A stretch of DNA of 64,000 nucleotides from Leptolyngbya sp. NIES-3755 (GTDB lineage Bacteria > Cyanobacteriota > Cyanobacteriia > Leptolyngbyales > Leptolyngbyaceae): assembly GCA_001548435.1 (NCBI GenBank), contig AP017308.1, positions 2,365,030 through 2,429,029 on the forward strand. Reading direction: 5' to 3'. Positions 18,497-27,445 of the stretch are shown here, piece by piece. The number at the start of each line of letters is the position of its first letter. Positions within the stretch are counted from its first letter, which is position 1. The notes under the pieces are model-generated. The model did not search any database and was not told where the DNA came from. It saw only the letters and a program-made list of their open reading frames with translations. The position numbers and the translations under genes are program-made.

Positions 18497-19036
18497 CTAC
18501 TGTCTGAGAAACAATTGCGTAATGTAGTAGGTATTGCCCGTTTTCCACACTCCAATTCCAGTTTCCGCATAGATCGGGCGTAAGATATTTTCCCGATGTC
18601 CCGGACTATTCATCCAGCCTTCTACTGCACTATCAACTGGGTCTGGAATATTAGTCCCGGTATATAAATTCTCACCGACGATTTGAAAAGTAATTTGCGC
18701 TGCTTCAACCCGCTGAGCAACATTTGAACCATCCGCGCCTGTATGACTAAAGAAGTCCTTCTCTGCCATTTGCTGACTGTATCTGCGAGCGACTTCAGCT
18801 AATTGATCGTTCTGTTTCAGTGCCTTTAATCCATCTTGTTGTCGCACTTGATTGATTTGTTGACGAACGGCGGCTTCAATCTGGGCGGCTGTCGGGGATT
18901 GGGCAGGCTTGGGGGGCAGTGGTTCAGGACGCTCGAACGTGGGTAATTCGGGAAACTGTTCTCTGATCTCTTTGCATCCGGTTATTGCCAAGATCAGCAT
19001 CAGACAACCGATGATTTTGAGCTTGTGGTGTGGCAT
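18497..19036 (-). CDS. CAP-domain lipoprotein
   Basis: A 179-residue exported protein. Residues 1-20 (MPHHKLKIIGCLMLILAITGC) end in a lipobox, so it is probably lipid-anchored. A proline-rich spacer (about 27-45) is followed by a CAP/SCP/PR-1 domain: HTGADGSNVAQRVEAA, GENLYTG, AVEGWMNSPGHRENIL and ETGIGVWKTGNTYYITQLF. His in FFSHT, the Glu of GENLY and the His of PGHR are the CAP-cavity residues. CAP proteins of bacteria have no single known function. It converges with the kinase gene with no gap between stop codons. Confidence 0.9.
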   Translation of the reverse strand: MPHHKLKIIGCLMLILAITGCKEIREQFPELPTFERPEPLPPKPAQSPTAAQIEAAVRQQINQVRQQDGLKALKQNDQLAEVARRYSQQMAEKDFFSHTGADGSNVAQRVEAAQITFQIVGENLYTGTNIPDPVDSAVEGWMNSPGHRENILRPIYAETGIGVWKTGNTYYITQLFLRQ

Positions 19037-19146
19037 AAAAGAGAAGCGATCGCGAATTGATGAAACTCAGTTCTATTATGGCGAGATTTTTGCAAGTTTA
19101 GGTCGATCGACGTATGCTGTGAAACAGGTGATCTCGGACTCGATCG

Positions 19147-20649
19147 ATGACTCAAAAAGTTGTAATTGTCGGTGCAGGTTGGGCTGGCTTAGGAGCGGCT
19201 TACCATTTGGCTCAACAAGGATATGCGGTCACGCTATTGGAGGCGGGTGGCTATCCGGGTGGACTGGTGGCAGGCTGGAAAACGGCACAAGGAAGATCGG
19301 TCGAAGCGGGAATTCATGGCTTTTGGTATCCGTATCGGAATATTTTTGGATTAATCGATCGATTAGGCATCAAACCGTTCACGGATTGGACTCGCTCTTC
19401 GCAATATTCGCCCGCAGGCTTGGAAGTCGAATCGCCAATTTTTCAGCAAGAACCTCGTCTGCCCACGCCTTTAGGGACTTTCCTCTACACTCGATTTAAG
19501 CGGCTTCCACTCAGCGATCGACTTTCTGCGTTACCGTTGCTCTATGCGGTCGTGGACTTTGATAATTCAGATGAAGCATGGCGAAGATACGATTCAGTCA
19601 CCGCCCGTGAACTATTTAAACAGTTCGGAGTATCAGCACGACTGTACAAAGATTCGTTTGAACCAATGTTGTTAGTGGGATTGTTCGCACCCGGTGAACA
19701 ATGTTCTGCTGCGGCTGCATTGGGAATGTTGTATTACTTCATTCTGGCGCATCAACCGGATTTTGATGTGGTTTGGTGTCGGGGAACAGTTGGAGAGCAA
19801 ATCTTTCGTCCGTGGGTGGAGCAGATTGAACAAGCAGGGGGACGAGTTCTAACACAGCGGCGTGTGAGTGATGTGATTTTGCAAGAGGGAATCGTTCCTA
19901 AGATCACCGGGGTTGTTTGTGGCGATGAAGTGTTTGAAGCGGATTCGGTGATCTTTGCGGTGGGTGTGACGGGAATGCAGAAAATTGTTTCTCAAAGCGC
20001 CACCCTCCGGCAGTTTCCGGAGTTTTGTAACTTGATGAACTTGAATGCGATCGACGTTTTAGCAACGCGATTATGGTTCGATCGTAAAGTTAATGTTCCA
20101 TTACCCTCGAATGCTTGCTTTGGATTTGACAATACAACGGGTTGGACATTCTTTGATCTTAATGCGTTACATGATGAATTTAGAAATGAACCGGGAAGCG
20201 TGATTGAAGCGGACTTTTATCATGCGAATCAATTGTTGCCGATGGATGATGCAGATATCATTGCGAAAGTTCAGCGAGATTTAGCAACTTGTGTTCCTGA
20301 GTTTCGCACTGCCAAAGTGATTGATAGTAGTGTGATACGACTTCCGAGAGCAGTAACTCATTTCTCACCAGGTAGCTATCAATCGATGTTATCAGGCACG
20401 ACAAGCATTGCTAATCTGTTTATGAGTGGGGATTGGATTATTACTCGTCATGGATCTTGGTCACAGGAGAAAGCTTATGTGACTGGGCTAGAGGCTGCAA
20501 ATCGAGTAATTCAGCAATTTGGTACGGGTACGCCTGCTCAGATTATCCCAGTCGAAGCGGATGAGCCTCATATTGCGATCGCTCGGAATGCGAATCGGAC
20601 TATCAGAGATTTGACGAGTAGCTTTCTACCGTCGATCTGGTTGCCTTAG
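19147..20649 (+). CDS. FAD-dependent amine-oxidase/carotenoid-desaturase-like protein
   Basis: A 500-residue flavoprotein. The N-terminal VVIVGAGWAGLGAAYHLAQQG (about 5-25) is the dinucleotide-binding GxGxxG motif, followed by the acidic residue LLEAGGYPGGL. GIHGFWYPYRN and a C-terminal FMSGDWIITRHGSWSQEKAYVTG (the FAD-binding GD motif and tail) match phytoene/zeta-carotene desaturase relatives. Which carotenoid or other substrate it acts on cannot be told. No membrane helix is present. A tail-to-tail arrangement with the DUF3037 gene leaves only 8 bases between stops. Confidence 0.88.
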   Translation: MTQKVVIVGAGWAGLGAAYHLAQQGYAVTLLEAGGYPGGLVAGWKTAQGRSVEAGIHGFWYPYRNIFGLIDRLGIKPFTDWTRSSQYSPAGLEVESPIFQQEPRLPTPLGTFLYTRFKRLPLSDRLSALPLLYAVVDFDNSDEAWRRYDSVTARELFKQFGVSARLYKDSFEPMLLVGLFAPGEQCSAAAALGMLYYFILAHQPDFDVVWCRGTVGEQIFRPWVEQIEQAGGRVLTQRRVSDVILQEGIVPKITGVVCGDEVFEADSVIFAVGVTGMQKIVSQSATLRQFPEFCNLMNLNAIDVLATRLWFDRKVNVPLPSNACFGFDNTTGWTFFDLNALHDEFRNEPGSVIEADFYHANQLLPMDDADIIAKVQRDLATCVPEFRTAKVIDSSVIRLPRAVTHFSPGSYQSMLSGTTSIANLFMSGDWIITRHGSWSQEKAYVTGLEAANRVIQQFGTGTPAQIIPVEADEPHIAIARNANRTIRDLTSSFLPSIWLP

Positions 20650-20657
20650 TTCGTCGA

Positions 20658-21041
20658 TCAACGAACCATTTTATTCAACAGATGTTCCAACACAGCCGCT
20701 AAGTCATCACATAGTCCTGTATGCACTCTTGAAGTCTGAATAATCGTACTGCGAGGAGCCACTAACCAATGGAATCGTTCTCGTTGAGGAAGTTGCCCGA
20801 TCGCGCCTGCGGGTTTGCCTCCTGCACAGATAATCGGAATCGCTGCCAAATGCTGATGAACCATTGCGAGATCGATCGTTGAATCGATCGCCGTTAATCG
20901 CCCTTCATCCACTTCAATCCGAGCTTCGAGAAATCTGCGGGCAGCACAAGACACAATCACGCCAACATTGACGAATTCTTCGCGCTCAACCCTGGGAACG
21001 ACGCGAACGATCGCATAATCATACGTTGAGGGTTCGGGCAC
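20658..21041 (-). CDS. DUF3037 protein, partner of a HipA-like kinase
   Basis: A 127-residue protein with the DUF3037 pattern: the N-terminal YDYAIVRVVPRVEREEFVNVGVIV and the C-terminal LQTSRVHTGLC-type block (here IIQTSRVHTGLCDDL). DUF3037 proteins are often encoded beside HipA-like kinases, and here the two overlap by 23 bases on the same strand. The role is unknown; the pairing suggests a two-component toxin-like or regulatory module. It ends 8 bases from the flavoprotein gene. Confidence 0.85.
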   Translation of the reverse strand: MPEPSTYDYAIVRVVPRVEREEFVNVGVIVSCAARRFLEARIEVDEGRLTAIDSTIDLAMVHQHLAAIPIICAGGKPAGAIGQLPQRERFHWLVAPRSTIIQTSRVHTGLCDDLAAVLEHLLNKMVR

Positions 21042-21801
21042 GAATCGCTTCCTCCAAAAACACGTGCGGTTGCTCTAAGCGGGATAACAAATACTCAATA
21101 TACGCTGTTCGATGTCGATCGCTGTTCTCGAACGGTGTATTTGTCACGAGCCAACTTTCAGGAATCAAGTTCACAATTTGTTCGATCGTGTCCTGAGAAA
21201 GTTTCCCGATCATATTTGTATCAACAGCTTCTAACTCGGTTGCGAATCTCAGTAAGACATGATCTTTAATTGCTGGAAAGCAATCGCGGCTTCGCTGAAG
21301 ATAGTTCGCCCAAGTATGATGAAAGTACAAAGCAGCACCATGATCAATCAGCCAGAGATTGCGATGCCACATCAGTAAGTTTGCATTTCTGGCAGTACGA
21401 TCGACATTCGTAATCAACGCATCAAACCAAACAATTCGAGAAGCTAGTTCCGCATCGACGGTTCCTGCAATTGGATCAAACGTGACTGAACTCGGTAGAT
21501 AGTCTAAAGCTAAATTCAATCCAGCACTGGCACGAATCAGATCTTGAATTTCTGGATCAGGTTCAGTTCGAGCTAAATCTGGATTAAGTTCGACAAAGAC
21601 AATTTCTGGAACAGGTAGCCCTAAAACTCGTGCAACCTCACCGCCAATTAGTTCCGCAATCAGAGACTTTTCTCCTTGACCTGCTCCGCGAAATTTCAGC
21701 ACATACATGCCGTCATCATCCGCTTCCACGATCGCAGGCAGTGATCCGCCCTCGCGTAACGGCGTAACATAGCGCGTGGCAGTGACAGTTCGCAAATTCA
21801 T
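21019..21801 (-). CDS. HipA-like Ser/Thr kinase
   Basis: A 260-residue protein starting at MNLRTVTATRYVTPL (ATG 21801); an extension to 21885 exists but lacks family similarity. It resembles the HipA-type kinases that phosphorylate tRNA synthetases or other targets. Recognisable blocks are MYVLKFRGAGQGEKSLIAEL (ATP lysine), then DALITNVDRTARNANLL (catalytic Asp and Asn) and LWLIDHGAAL (metal-binding Asp). It is compact, without the N-terminal HipA subdomain, and has no HipB-type DNA-binding partner nearby. The partner here is the overlapping DUF3037 gene. Phosphorylation target unknown. Confidence 0.85.
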   Translation of the reverse strand: MNLRTVTATRYVTPLREGGSLPAIVEADDDGMYVLKFRGAGQGEKSLIAELIGGEVARVLGLPVPEIVFVELNPDLARTEPDPEIQDLIRASAGLNLALDYLPSSVTFDPIAGTVDAELASRIVWFDALITNVDRTARNANLLMWHRNLWLIDHGAALYFHHTWANYLQRSRDCFPAIKDHVLLRFATELEAVDTNMIGKLSQDTIEQIVNLIPESWLVTNTPFENSDRHRTAYIEYLLSRLEQPHVFLEEAIRARTLNV

Positions 21802-21917
21802 ACAGAGGTGCGATCGAGAGTTCTTTCCCATCTTAGACCCCAATTCTTTTGAGTCCGAATCGATATTTTCGCGATCTGGGCACATTAAGCGGGTTCTGAA
21901 GAAAGATGGAGGACTCT

Positions 21918-24467
21918 ATGCAACGCGCCCTTTTCTGTGTGGGATTGAGTACGGTTTTGGTTTGTAGTAGCGCTTCAGCACAAGTGACTAGCGATCGCTC
22001 GATCGGAACGAGTGTCACCCCTCTACCTGGTAACAATTTCGTCATCACGGGAGGACGCGCCGAGGGGAGCAATCTTTTCCATAGTTTTGGTAGTTTCTCC
22101 ATTCCAACAGGTGGATCAGCGACCTTCAATCTTTTGGGAACTCAGAACGCTTCTACGATCTTCAGTCGCGTCACAGGTGGAACCGTCTCGAATATTGATG
22201 GACGCATCTTCGCGACTTTGGATGGACGCACTCCTGCGCCTGTGAATCTCTTTCTAATGAATCCGAGCGGCGTTGTATTTGGGGCAAATGCTCAATTGAT
22301 TATCGGAGGTTCGTTCGTGGGAACGACAGCTTCGAGTATTCGATTTGCGGATGGTTTCGAGTTTGCAGCTACCAATACCACACCACCCTTATTAACGGTG
22401 AGCGCTCCGATCGGGTTGCAGTTTGGACAGAATTCGAGCGCAATTCAAGTGCAGGGCGGCGGTCACACCTTATCGAGTCAAAATCCACTCTTAGCCCCAT
22501 ACCTTCCAACCCGTTTCTCGCTGGCGGGATTGCGGGTCGCACCAGGACGCACCCTTGCTTTAGTCGGCGGAGAAGTTGCACTGAATGGCGGAATTGTGGC
22601 GGCGGCAGGAGGACGAGTTGAGATTGGGAGCGTGGGAGCAGGACAAGTTGGAATTACGACGACATCCCAAGGCTTTGAACTCGATTATTCTGGAGCGTCG
22701 AGCTTGCGAAACATTCAAATGAGTCAGCGATCGCTCATTGATGTCGGCTGGCTCTTGGATCAGTCGCGCAGTGCTGGCTCAATTCAAATTCAAGGAAACA
22801 ACATTCGTTTAAGCGATGGCTCGGTTGTATTAAGTCAAAATCGCGGTTCGCTTCGGGCAGGTGAGATTACGGTCAGAGCGGCGGAACGATTAGAACTTGT
22901 CGGAACCAATCCAGCGGAAACGATTTCCAGCGGTCTTGTGAGTGAAACTTCTGGACTTGGCAGTAACAGTGATCTAAATGTGAGTGCAAAAGAATTGGTG
23001 ATGCAAAACGGCGGCATCATTCAAAGTCGAACATTTAGTCCAGCACCCGGTGGAGCCGTGACTGTGAGCGCGACTGATTTTATCGAGATGAGCGGACTTT
23101 CACCGAGCAATTTGTTTAACACGATCGGATCGACCACCTTCGCTACCTCGCTGTTGGTGAGTCCGTCTGCACCACCGATTACAACTGGAATCGCAGGCGA
23201 TGTCACAATTTCGACTCAGCGGCTTTCAATGCGCGATGGTTCAACGATCGCGGCTCTCTCGCTTGGAGATAGTGCAGGAGGTAATATTCGGGTGACTTCA
23301 GACGTGACCGAACTTAGCGGCATCATTCGCAATGTACCAGAACCCATTTTCACGATGCCGACTTCACTACTGAGTGTGAGTTATCGACGCGGTAATTCTG
23401 GCACGATTAATCTCAACACCCGCACGTTAAACCTTCGGGATGGAGCGACGATTTCAACGACCAATTTAGCGATCGGGAATTCAGGTAGCGTTCAGATCAA
23501 TGCTTCAGAATCGATTCAAATGGTGAGCCAACCCGGTACAGTCAGCAACATTACTTCCACAGTAGGAGGGTTAAATGAGTTTGCTCGATCAATCCTGATT
23601 GAAGGTAAACCGACTGGCAATGCGGGTGCTATCACAATTAATACGCCTTCATTACAACTGAATCGCTCAGTGATCGGGGTTGGAAACTATGGGATTGGAT
23701 CGGCAGGAATGCTCAAAATCAATGCAAATGCAGTGAGAGTCAGCAATATCAGCGGCATTTCTGCTGAAACTCTCTCTGGAGAAGGCGGCAATATCGATAT
23801 AAAGGCGCAAACGCTAGTGATGCGTGACCTCGGTTTTATTGTGACGAACGCAGGCGGGACGGGAAACGGGGGCAACATTACGATCGACACGCCGCTGATT
23901 GTTGGACTTGGAAATAGTAACATCATTGCAAACGCGATCGAGGGTCGAGGTGGAAACATCCGAATTACGACTCAAGGAATTTTTGGCTTGGCGTTTCGAG
24001 ATTTGCAAGATCCACAGAATGTTCCAACGAATGACATTACTGCAAGTTCTGAAATCAGCGCAAACGGAACGGTGGAAATTACGACACCCGGAGTTGATCC
24101 GAATTCGGGATTGATTGAGCTATCTGAAGATTTGATTGATTCGAGTCAACAAGTCGCAAAAGGCTGTTCAAGTGCTCCAGGGAGTAGCTTTGTTGTGACT
24201 GGGCGAGGTGGAATTCCAATCAATCCTCAGCAAGAAGTGTTTCATGCCCCGACTGTGTGGAGCGATTTGCGGGAGATAGGTCGATCGACCTCTGCAATCC
24301 AACCCTCGAATCCATCTACTCCACTCGTTGAAGCAAGTACTTGGCAGCGAGATCCGAAGACCGGAAAAGTAGAATTGATCGCAGCAAAACCGATGCACTT
24401 AATGTCGATCGAGACTTGTGCTACATCAAATTCATTGGATCAACATCGATCGTTAAGCTCACGGTAG
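21918..24467 (+). CDS. Filamentous-haemagglutinin-like exoprotein (TpsA)
   Basis: An 849-residue secreted protein. Signal peptide (about 1-20, MQRALFCVGLSTVLVCSSASA), then the TPS secretion domain with FHSFGSFSIP, NIDGRIFAT and NLFLMNPSGVVFG, followed by a beta-helix region with repeated GG..I.I.T and N(L)RDGATI motifs. The start at 21918 is preferred over 21906: the GGAGGA at 21908-21913 lies 4 bases before ATG 21918, while the first ATG has no ribosome site. TpsA proteins are exported by a TpsB pore and act in adhesion. No pore gene is next to it; a TpsB lies at 31040-32752. The 3' end overlaps priA by 47 bases, tail to tail. Confidence 0.92.
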   Translation: MQRALFCVGLSTVLVCSSASAQVTSDRSIGTSVTPLPGNNFVITGGRAEGSNLFHSFGSFSIPTGGSATFNLLGTQNASTIFSRVTGGTVSNIDGRIFATLDGRTPAPVNLFLMNPSGVVFGANAQLIIGGSFVGTTASSIRFADGFEFAATNTTPPLLTVSAPIGLQFGQNSSAIQVQGGGHTLSSQNPLLAPYLPTRFSLAGLRVAPGRTLALVGGEVALNGGIVAAAGGRVEIGSVGAGQVGITTTSQGFELDYSGASSLRNIQMSQRSLIDVGWLLDQSRSAGSIQIQGNNIRLSDGSVVLSQNRGSLRAGEITVRAAERLELVGTNPAETISSGLVSETSGLGSNSDLNVSAKELVMQNGGIIQSRTFSPAPGGAVTVSATDFIEMSGLSPSNLFNTIGSTTFATSLLVSPSAPPITTGIAGDVTISTQRLSMRDGSTIAALSLGDSAGGNIRVTSDVTELSGIIRNVPEPIFTMPTSLLSVSYRRGNSGTINLNTRTLNLRDGATISTTNLAIGNSGSVQINASESIQMVSQPGTVSNITSTVGGLNEFARSILIEGKPTGNAGAITINTPSLQLNRSVIGVGNYGIGSAGMLKINANAVRVSNISGISAETLSGEGGNIDIKAQTLVMRDLGFIVTNAGGTGNGGNITIDTPLIVGLGNSNIIANAIEGRGGNIRITTQGIFGLAFRDLQDPQNVPTNDITASSEISANGTVEITTPGVDPNSGLIELSEDLIDSSQQVAKGCSSAPGSSFVVTGRGGIPINPQQEVFHAPTVWSDLREIGRSTSAIQPSNPSTPLVEASTWQRDPKTGKVELIAAKPMHLMSIETCATSNSLDQHRSLSSR

Positions 24468-26832
24468 ACGGACAGTGCGATCGCAGTTCGGTTAAATCTG
24501 GAATGCGATCTTCGTCCATCTTCAGTAGAATCTGCCATCTGTATCTTTGAGCAATTCTGAGAATCGTTGCGGGTGCGGGACCGAGAACTTGATACTGTTC
24601 AGATTGGAGGAGCAAATCCGCGATCGTTTCGGCGGTACTTTGAACCGTGTGGGGATTGAGTCCGCTGAATCGTAAGAGAACTAAACGACCGTAAGGCGGA
24701 TACGTTAACGTCGATCGTTGTTCTAATTCCTTCTCAACGAACGGTTCATACTGCTGCTGTTTAACGGCTTGAATGACTGGATTTTCTGGCGCATAAGTTT
24801 GGAGAATGACTCGTCCGGGTTCAGTTCCGCGTCCTGCTCGTCCCGCAACTTGGACTAAAGTTTGGAATGCTCTCTCACTGGCTCGAAAGTCTGCTAAGTT
24901 TAACAATCCATCGGCTGAAATAATGCCAACTAAAGTAACTTGTGGCAAATCAATCCCTTTTGTTAGCATCTGTGTTCCAACTAACAGATCAGCATCACCA
25001 TGAGCAAACTGATCTAACAGTGCCCGATGTGCGCCTTTTGCACGAGTCGTATCACTATCAAACCGGATCGTTTTTAGTTCTGGAAACAGTCTGGATAGTT
25101 CTTGTACGACTCGCTGAGTTCCACTTCCAAAGTTCTTGAAGTATGAGGAACCACAGGACGGACAACGCTGCGGTTGATGTTGTGTATGGTTACAGTAGTG
25201 GCATCTCAGTAACGGTTGAGCATTTTCGTGAACTTGGTGATAGGACAGTGAAACATCACAGTTTGGACAGTCCATCACATAGCCACAACTGCGACAAGAC
25301 ACAAAGGTGCTATGTCCACGACGATGGATAAAGAGCAAGCCTTTTTGATTGTTCTCTTTGAGTTTCTTGAGTCCAGCTTGCAGCGATCGACTAAAGATCG
25401 AACGATTGCGATCGTGCAATTCTTTCCGCATATCAATCACATCAATGCGCGGTAAAGGTCGATCGAGAATTCGCTTCGGCAACGATAGATACGTCGATCG
25501 CTCTAACCAGGTTTCTAAAGATGGAGTTGCAGATCCCAGAATTAAAGGACAATCTTCGAGTTCCGCCCGCCATTGAGCGACTGATCGAGCATGGTAACAA
25601 GGTGCAGGCTGATCTTGTTTGAAGCTCGAATCATGCTCTTCATCGAGAACAATCAAACCTAAGTTTGGTAAAGGTGCGAAAATTGCCGATCGTGTTCCAA
25701 TGACAACTTGAGGCGATCCAGTTAGCATCTGTCGCCAAGTATCAAAACGTTCACCATCGGATAAAGCACTGTGATACACACACACTCGATCGCCAAATCT
25801 CGCTTTGAATCGATCGGTTAATTGTGGCGTTAATCCGATTTCAGGAACAAGAACTAGAGCAGATTGTCCTTGTTCGAGAATCGGTGCGATCGCTTGTAAA
25901 TAAACTTCGGTTTTACCTGAGCCAGTTACACCATGCAGCAGAATTTTATCGAATCCTGTTACGGCATGAATTCGCTCTAAAACTTGTGCCTGATCCGATG
26001 TCAGCGATTTGGCTGAATCTATGTTTATCTCTGGACCTTGTTCACTCCGCAACACTTCCCGACCTTGAAGAATCACACAGCCTTCTTCTTGTAATCGTTT
26101 GACTGTCGGCGAACTCGTGCGGCAATGCTGCAATAAATCGGTGAGCCACATTTCGCCGCCATTGCGCTTAAGAACTTCTAAAATTTCGCGTTGTCGTCCT
26201 CGCAATTCACCCTGCATTGACACCAGAATCACCGCTTGCCGCAATTGGGGGCGAATGGTTGCAGGGGGTTCTAAATAGCTCTCAACCCAATTGAACCTCA
26301 ATAAATCTTGAAGTCCTCGGTGCGCTCCTTTTACCTGTCGCTGAATGAACTGCCAGGAATAATCTTTGGTTTTGCTGGATTGGAGTAACTTCAGGATTTG
26401 CTGAGCAGCAGGATTGAGAAACACCTCATTCGCAGCAGGATCGATCAATCGAATTCGTCTTTGCGATCGCACGAGCAATCCGGGCGGTAATGCCACTCGA
26501 ACCACTTGCATCAGAGAAGTTTGGTAATATCGCGCCACTCGATCGAGCAATGCCCAGAACGAAGCTGGAAAAAATCCCGCACTCACGATCGAATCAATCG
26601 ATCGAATCTGCTCCAAATCCGGTGATTCATTCAGCAAGCGAACCGCGATCCCGCCCACCTGTTGTACCCCAAATGGCACACTCAGAATATCACCCGGTGC
26701 CACGCGCAATCCCGACGGTACGGAATACGTAAATACGCCTTGCGCTCCCGGACAATCGACCAGCACCTCAACCCACAGAGGAACAGTTCGATATTCCGCC
26801 CTCGATTCCGCTACAGACTGCAATTCAGACAT
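24421..26832 (-). CDS. priA: Primosomal replication factor PriA helicase
   Basis: PriA recognises stalled forks and reloads the replicative helicase. The 803-residue protein has the N-terminal wing domain, Walker A GVTGSGKT (about residue 300), motif II VLDEEHDSSFKQ, and GSATPSLET. Two Zn-binding cysteine clusters follow (CRSCGYVMDCPNC and CHYCNHTQHQPQRCPSC). GRAGRGTEPGRVILQT lies near the C-terminal helicase half. Start MSELQSVAE at 26832. It faces the TpsA gene tail to tail and diverges from the sigma factor gene across a 559-base gap. Confidence 0.97.
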   Translation of the reverse strand: MSELQSVAESRAEYRTVPLWVEVLVDCPGAQGVFTYSVPSGLRVAPGDILSVPFGVQQVGGIAVRLLNESPDLEQIRSIDSIVSAGFFPASFWALLDRVARYYQTSLMQVVRVALPPGLLVRSQRRIRLIDPAANEVFLNPAAQQILKLLQSSKTKDYSWQFIQRQVKGAHRGLQDLLRFNWVESYLEPPATIRPQLRQAVILVSMQGELRGRQREILEVLKRNGGEMWLTDLLQHCRTSSPTVKRLQEEGCVILQGREVLRSEQGPEINIDSAKSLTSDQAQVLERIHAVTGFDKILLHGVTGSGKTEVYLQAIAPILEQGQSALVLVPEIGLTPQLTDRFKARFGDRVCVYHSALSDGERFDTWRQMLTGSPQVVIGTRSAIFAPLPNLGLIVLDEEHDSSFKQDQPAPCYHARSVAQWRAELEDCPLILGSATPSLETWLERSTYLSLPKRILDRPLPRIDVIDMRKELHDRNRSIFSRSLQAGLKKLKENNQKGLLFIHRRGHSTFVSCRSCGYVMDCPNCDVSLSYHQVHENAQPLLRCHYCNHTQHQPQRCPSCGSSYFKNFGSGTQRVVQELSRLFPELKTIRFDSDTTRAKGAHRALLDQFAHGDADLLVGTQMLTKGIDLPQVTLVGIISADGLLNLADFRASERAFQTLVQVAGRAGRGTEPGRVILQTYAPENPVIQAVKQQQYEPFVEKELEQRSTLTYPPYGRLVLLRFSGLNPHTVQSTAETIADLLLQSEQYQVLGPAPATILRIAQRYRWQILLKMDEDRIPDLTELRSHCPSTVSLTIDVDPMNLM

Positions 26833-27065
26833 ATCCTCAAATGAAGAGAAAAACTTAAGAAAATCGGTGAAAAAGGAAATCTACGGTATGTAATTACCAG
26901 GGAATCGAGGGGGCATTCAGTTCAAATGAACCACTCCAATATACTAACGTGTGATTGAGTTTACCGGATCGATCGTGTCTTAGTGCGATGATTTGTCTAA
27001 AGATAGATTGAAACAAACACCACTTGCTTTTCTCACCATTGGTAGAGATGTAAAACGGAGTGGGT

Positions 27066-27212
27066 ATGAGAGTCTGTTATAGCAGTGACCCGGAGATTTG
27101 GAGTTTGTCTATGGGCAAAAATCCTAGATCGAATGGGGCACAGCAACACGGGAACGCGCCGAAGCTGAAACGCATCTCCAGGATTTTTCCCGATTCAGAG
27201 CGGCGATTTTAG
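27066..27212 (+). CDS. Possible 48-residue ORF upstream of the sigma factor
   Basis: ATG 27066 opens a frame of 48 codons ending in TAG 27210-27212, with GGAG five bases before the start. The product is basic and polar (MRVCYSSDPEIWSLSMG start, KRISRIFPDSERRF end) with no membrane segment and no family recognised. The frame covers the strong hairpin at 27113-27191, so the apparent ORF may be a by-product of an RNA structure. The sigma gene begins 233 bases downstream, so it could be an upstream leader peptide. Confidence 0.3.
   Translation: MRVCYSSDPEIWSLSMGKNPRSNGAQQHGNAPKLKRISRIFPDSERRF
27113..27191 (+). ncRNA. Strong structured RNA element upstream of the sigma factor
   Basis: GGGcAAAAATCCT (27113-27125) pairs with AGGATTTTTCCC (27180-27191) across a bulged C, and AGAT/ATCT and CAGC/GCTG stems continue inward, leaving a rod of about 79 bases. 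It may be a small RNA, an attenuator or part of the sigma-factor 5' leader. No match to 6S RNA, tmRNA, RNase P or SRP signatures could be made by eye. The strand is assumed from the downstream gene. Confidence 0.45.
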
Positions 27213-27445
27213 CGGGGTTCTATTGAAGGATTCATTTCTAAAAGTTTCCGAAAAAAATTCCACAAATACGCAAATTCGTCATAGGTTCAGGAGGAGTTCT
27301 CAAGCTATAGATTCACAATTTGAACAAGAAAGATTCAGATTAAAAGTTCTCACTGCTGGCTTAAGTTTTCGATTGATTCTGATGACTTAACTTGGCAACT
27401 CTCTCACAATCACGATCGCGTAAAACTACCTCATATAACATCACT

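Larger units (their letters stand above)
26833..27445. other. Leader between priA and the sigma factor gene
   Basis: A 613-base stretch between two divergent genes that must contain both promoters. It holds a GGAG-preceded 48-residue ORF (27066-27212) and an 80-base hairpin (27113-27191), described separately. The rest is AT-rich with several CGATCG sites. From 27213 to 27445 I see no other structure; TTG 27392 is an alternative sigma-factor start. I could not place a promoter with confidence. Confidence 0.6.

Noticed and set aside
27066-27212. 6S RNA, tmRNA, SRP RNA or RNase P RNA in the sigma-factor leader
   Set aside because: None of their conserved signatures could be found; only an unnamed hairpin is supported.
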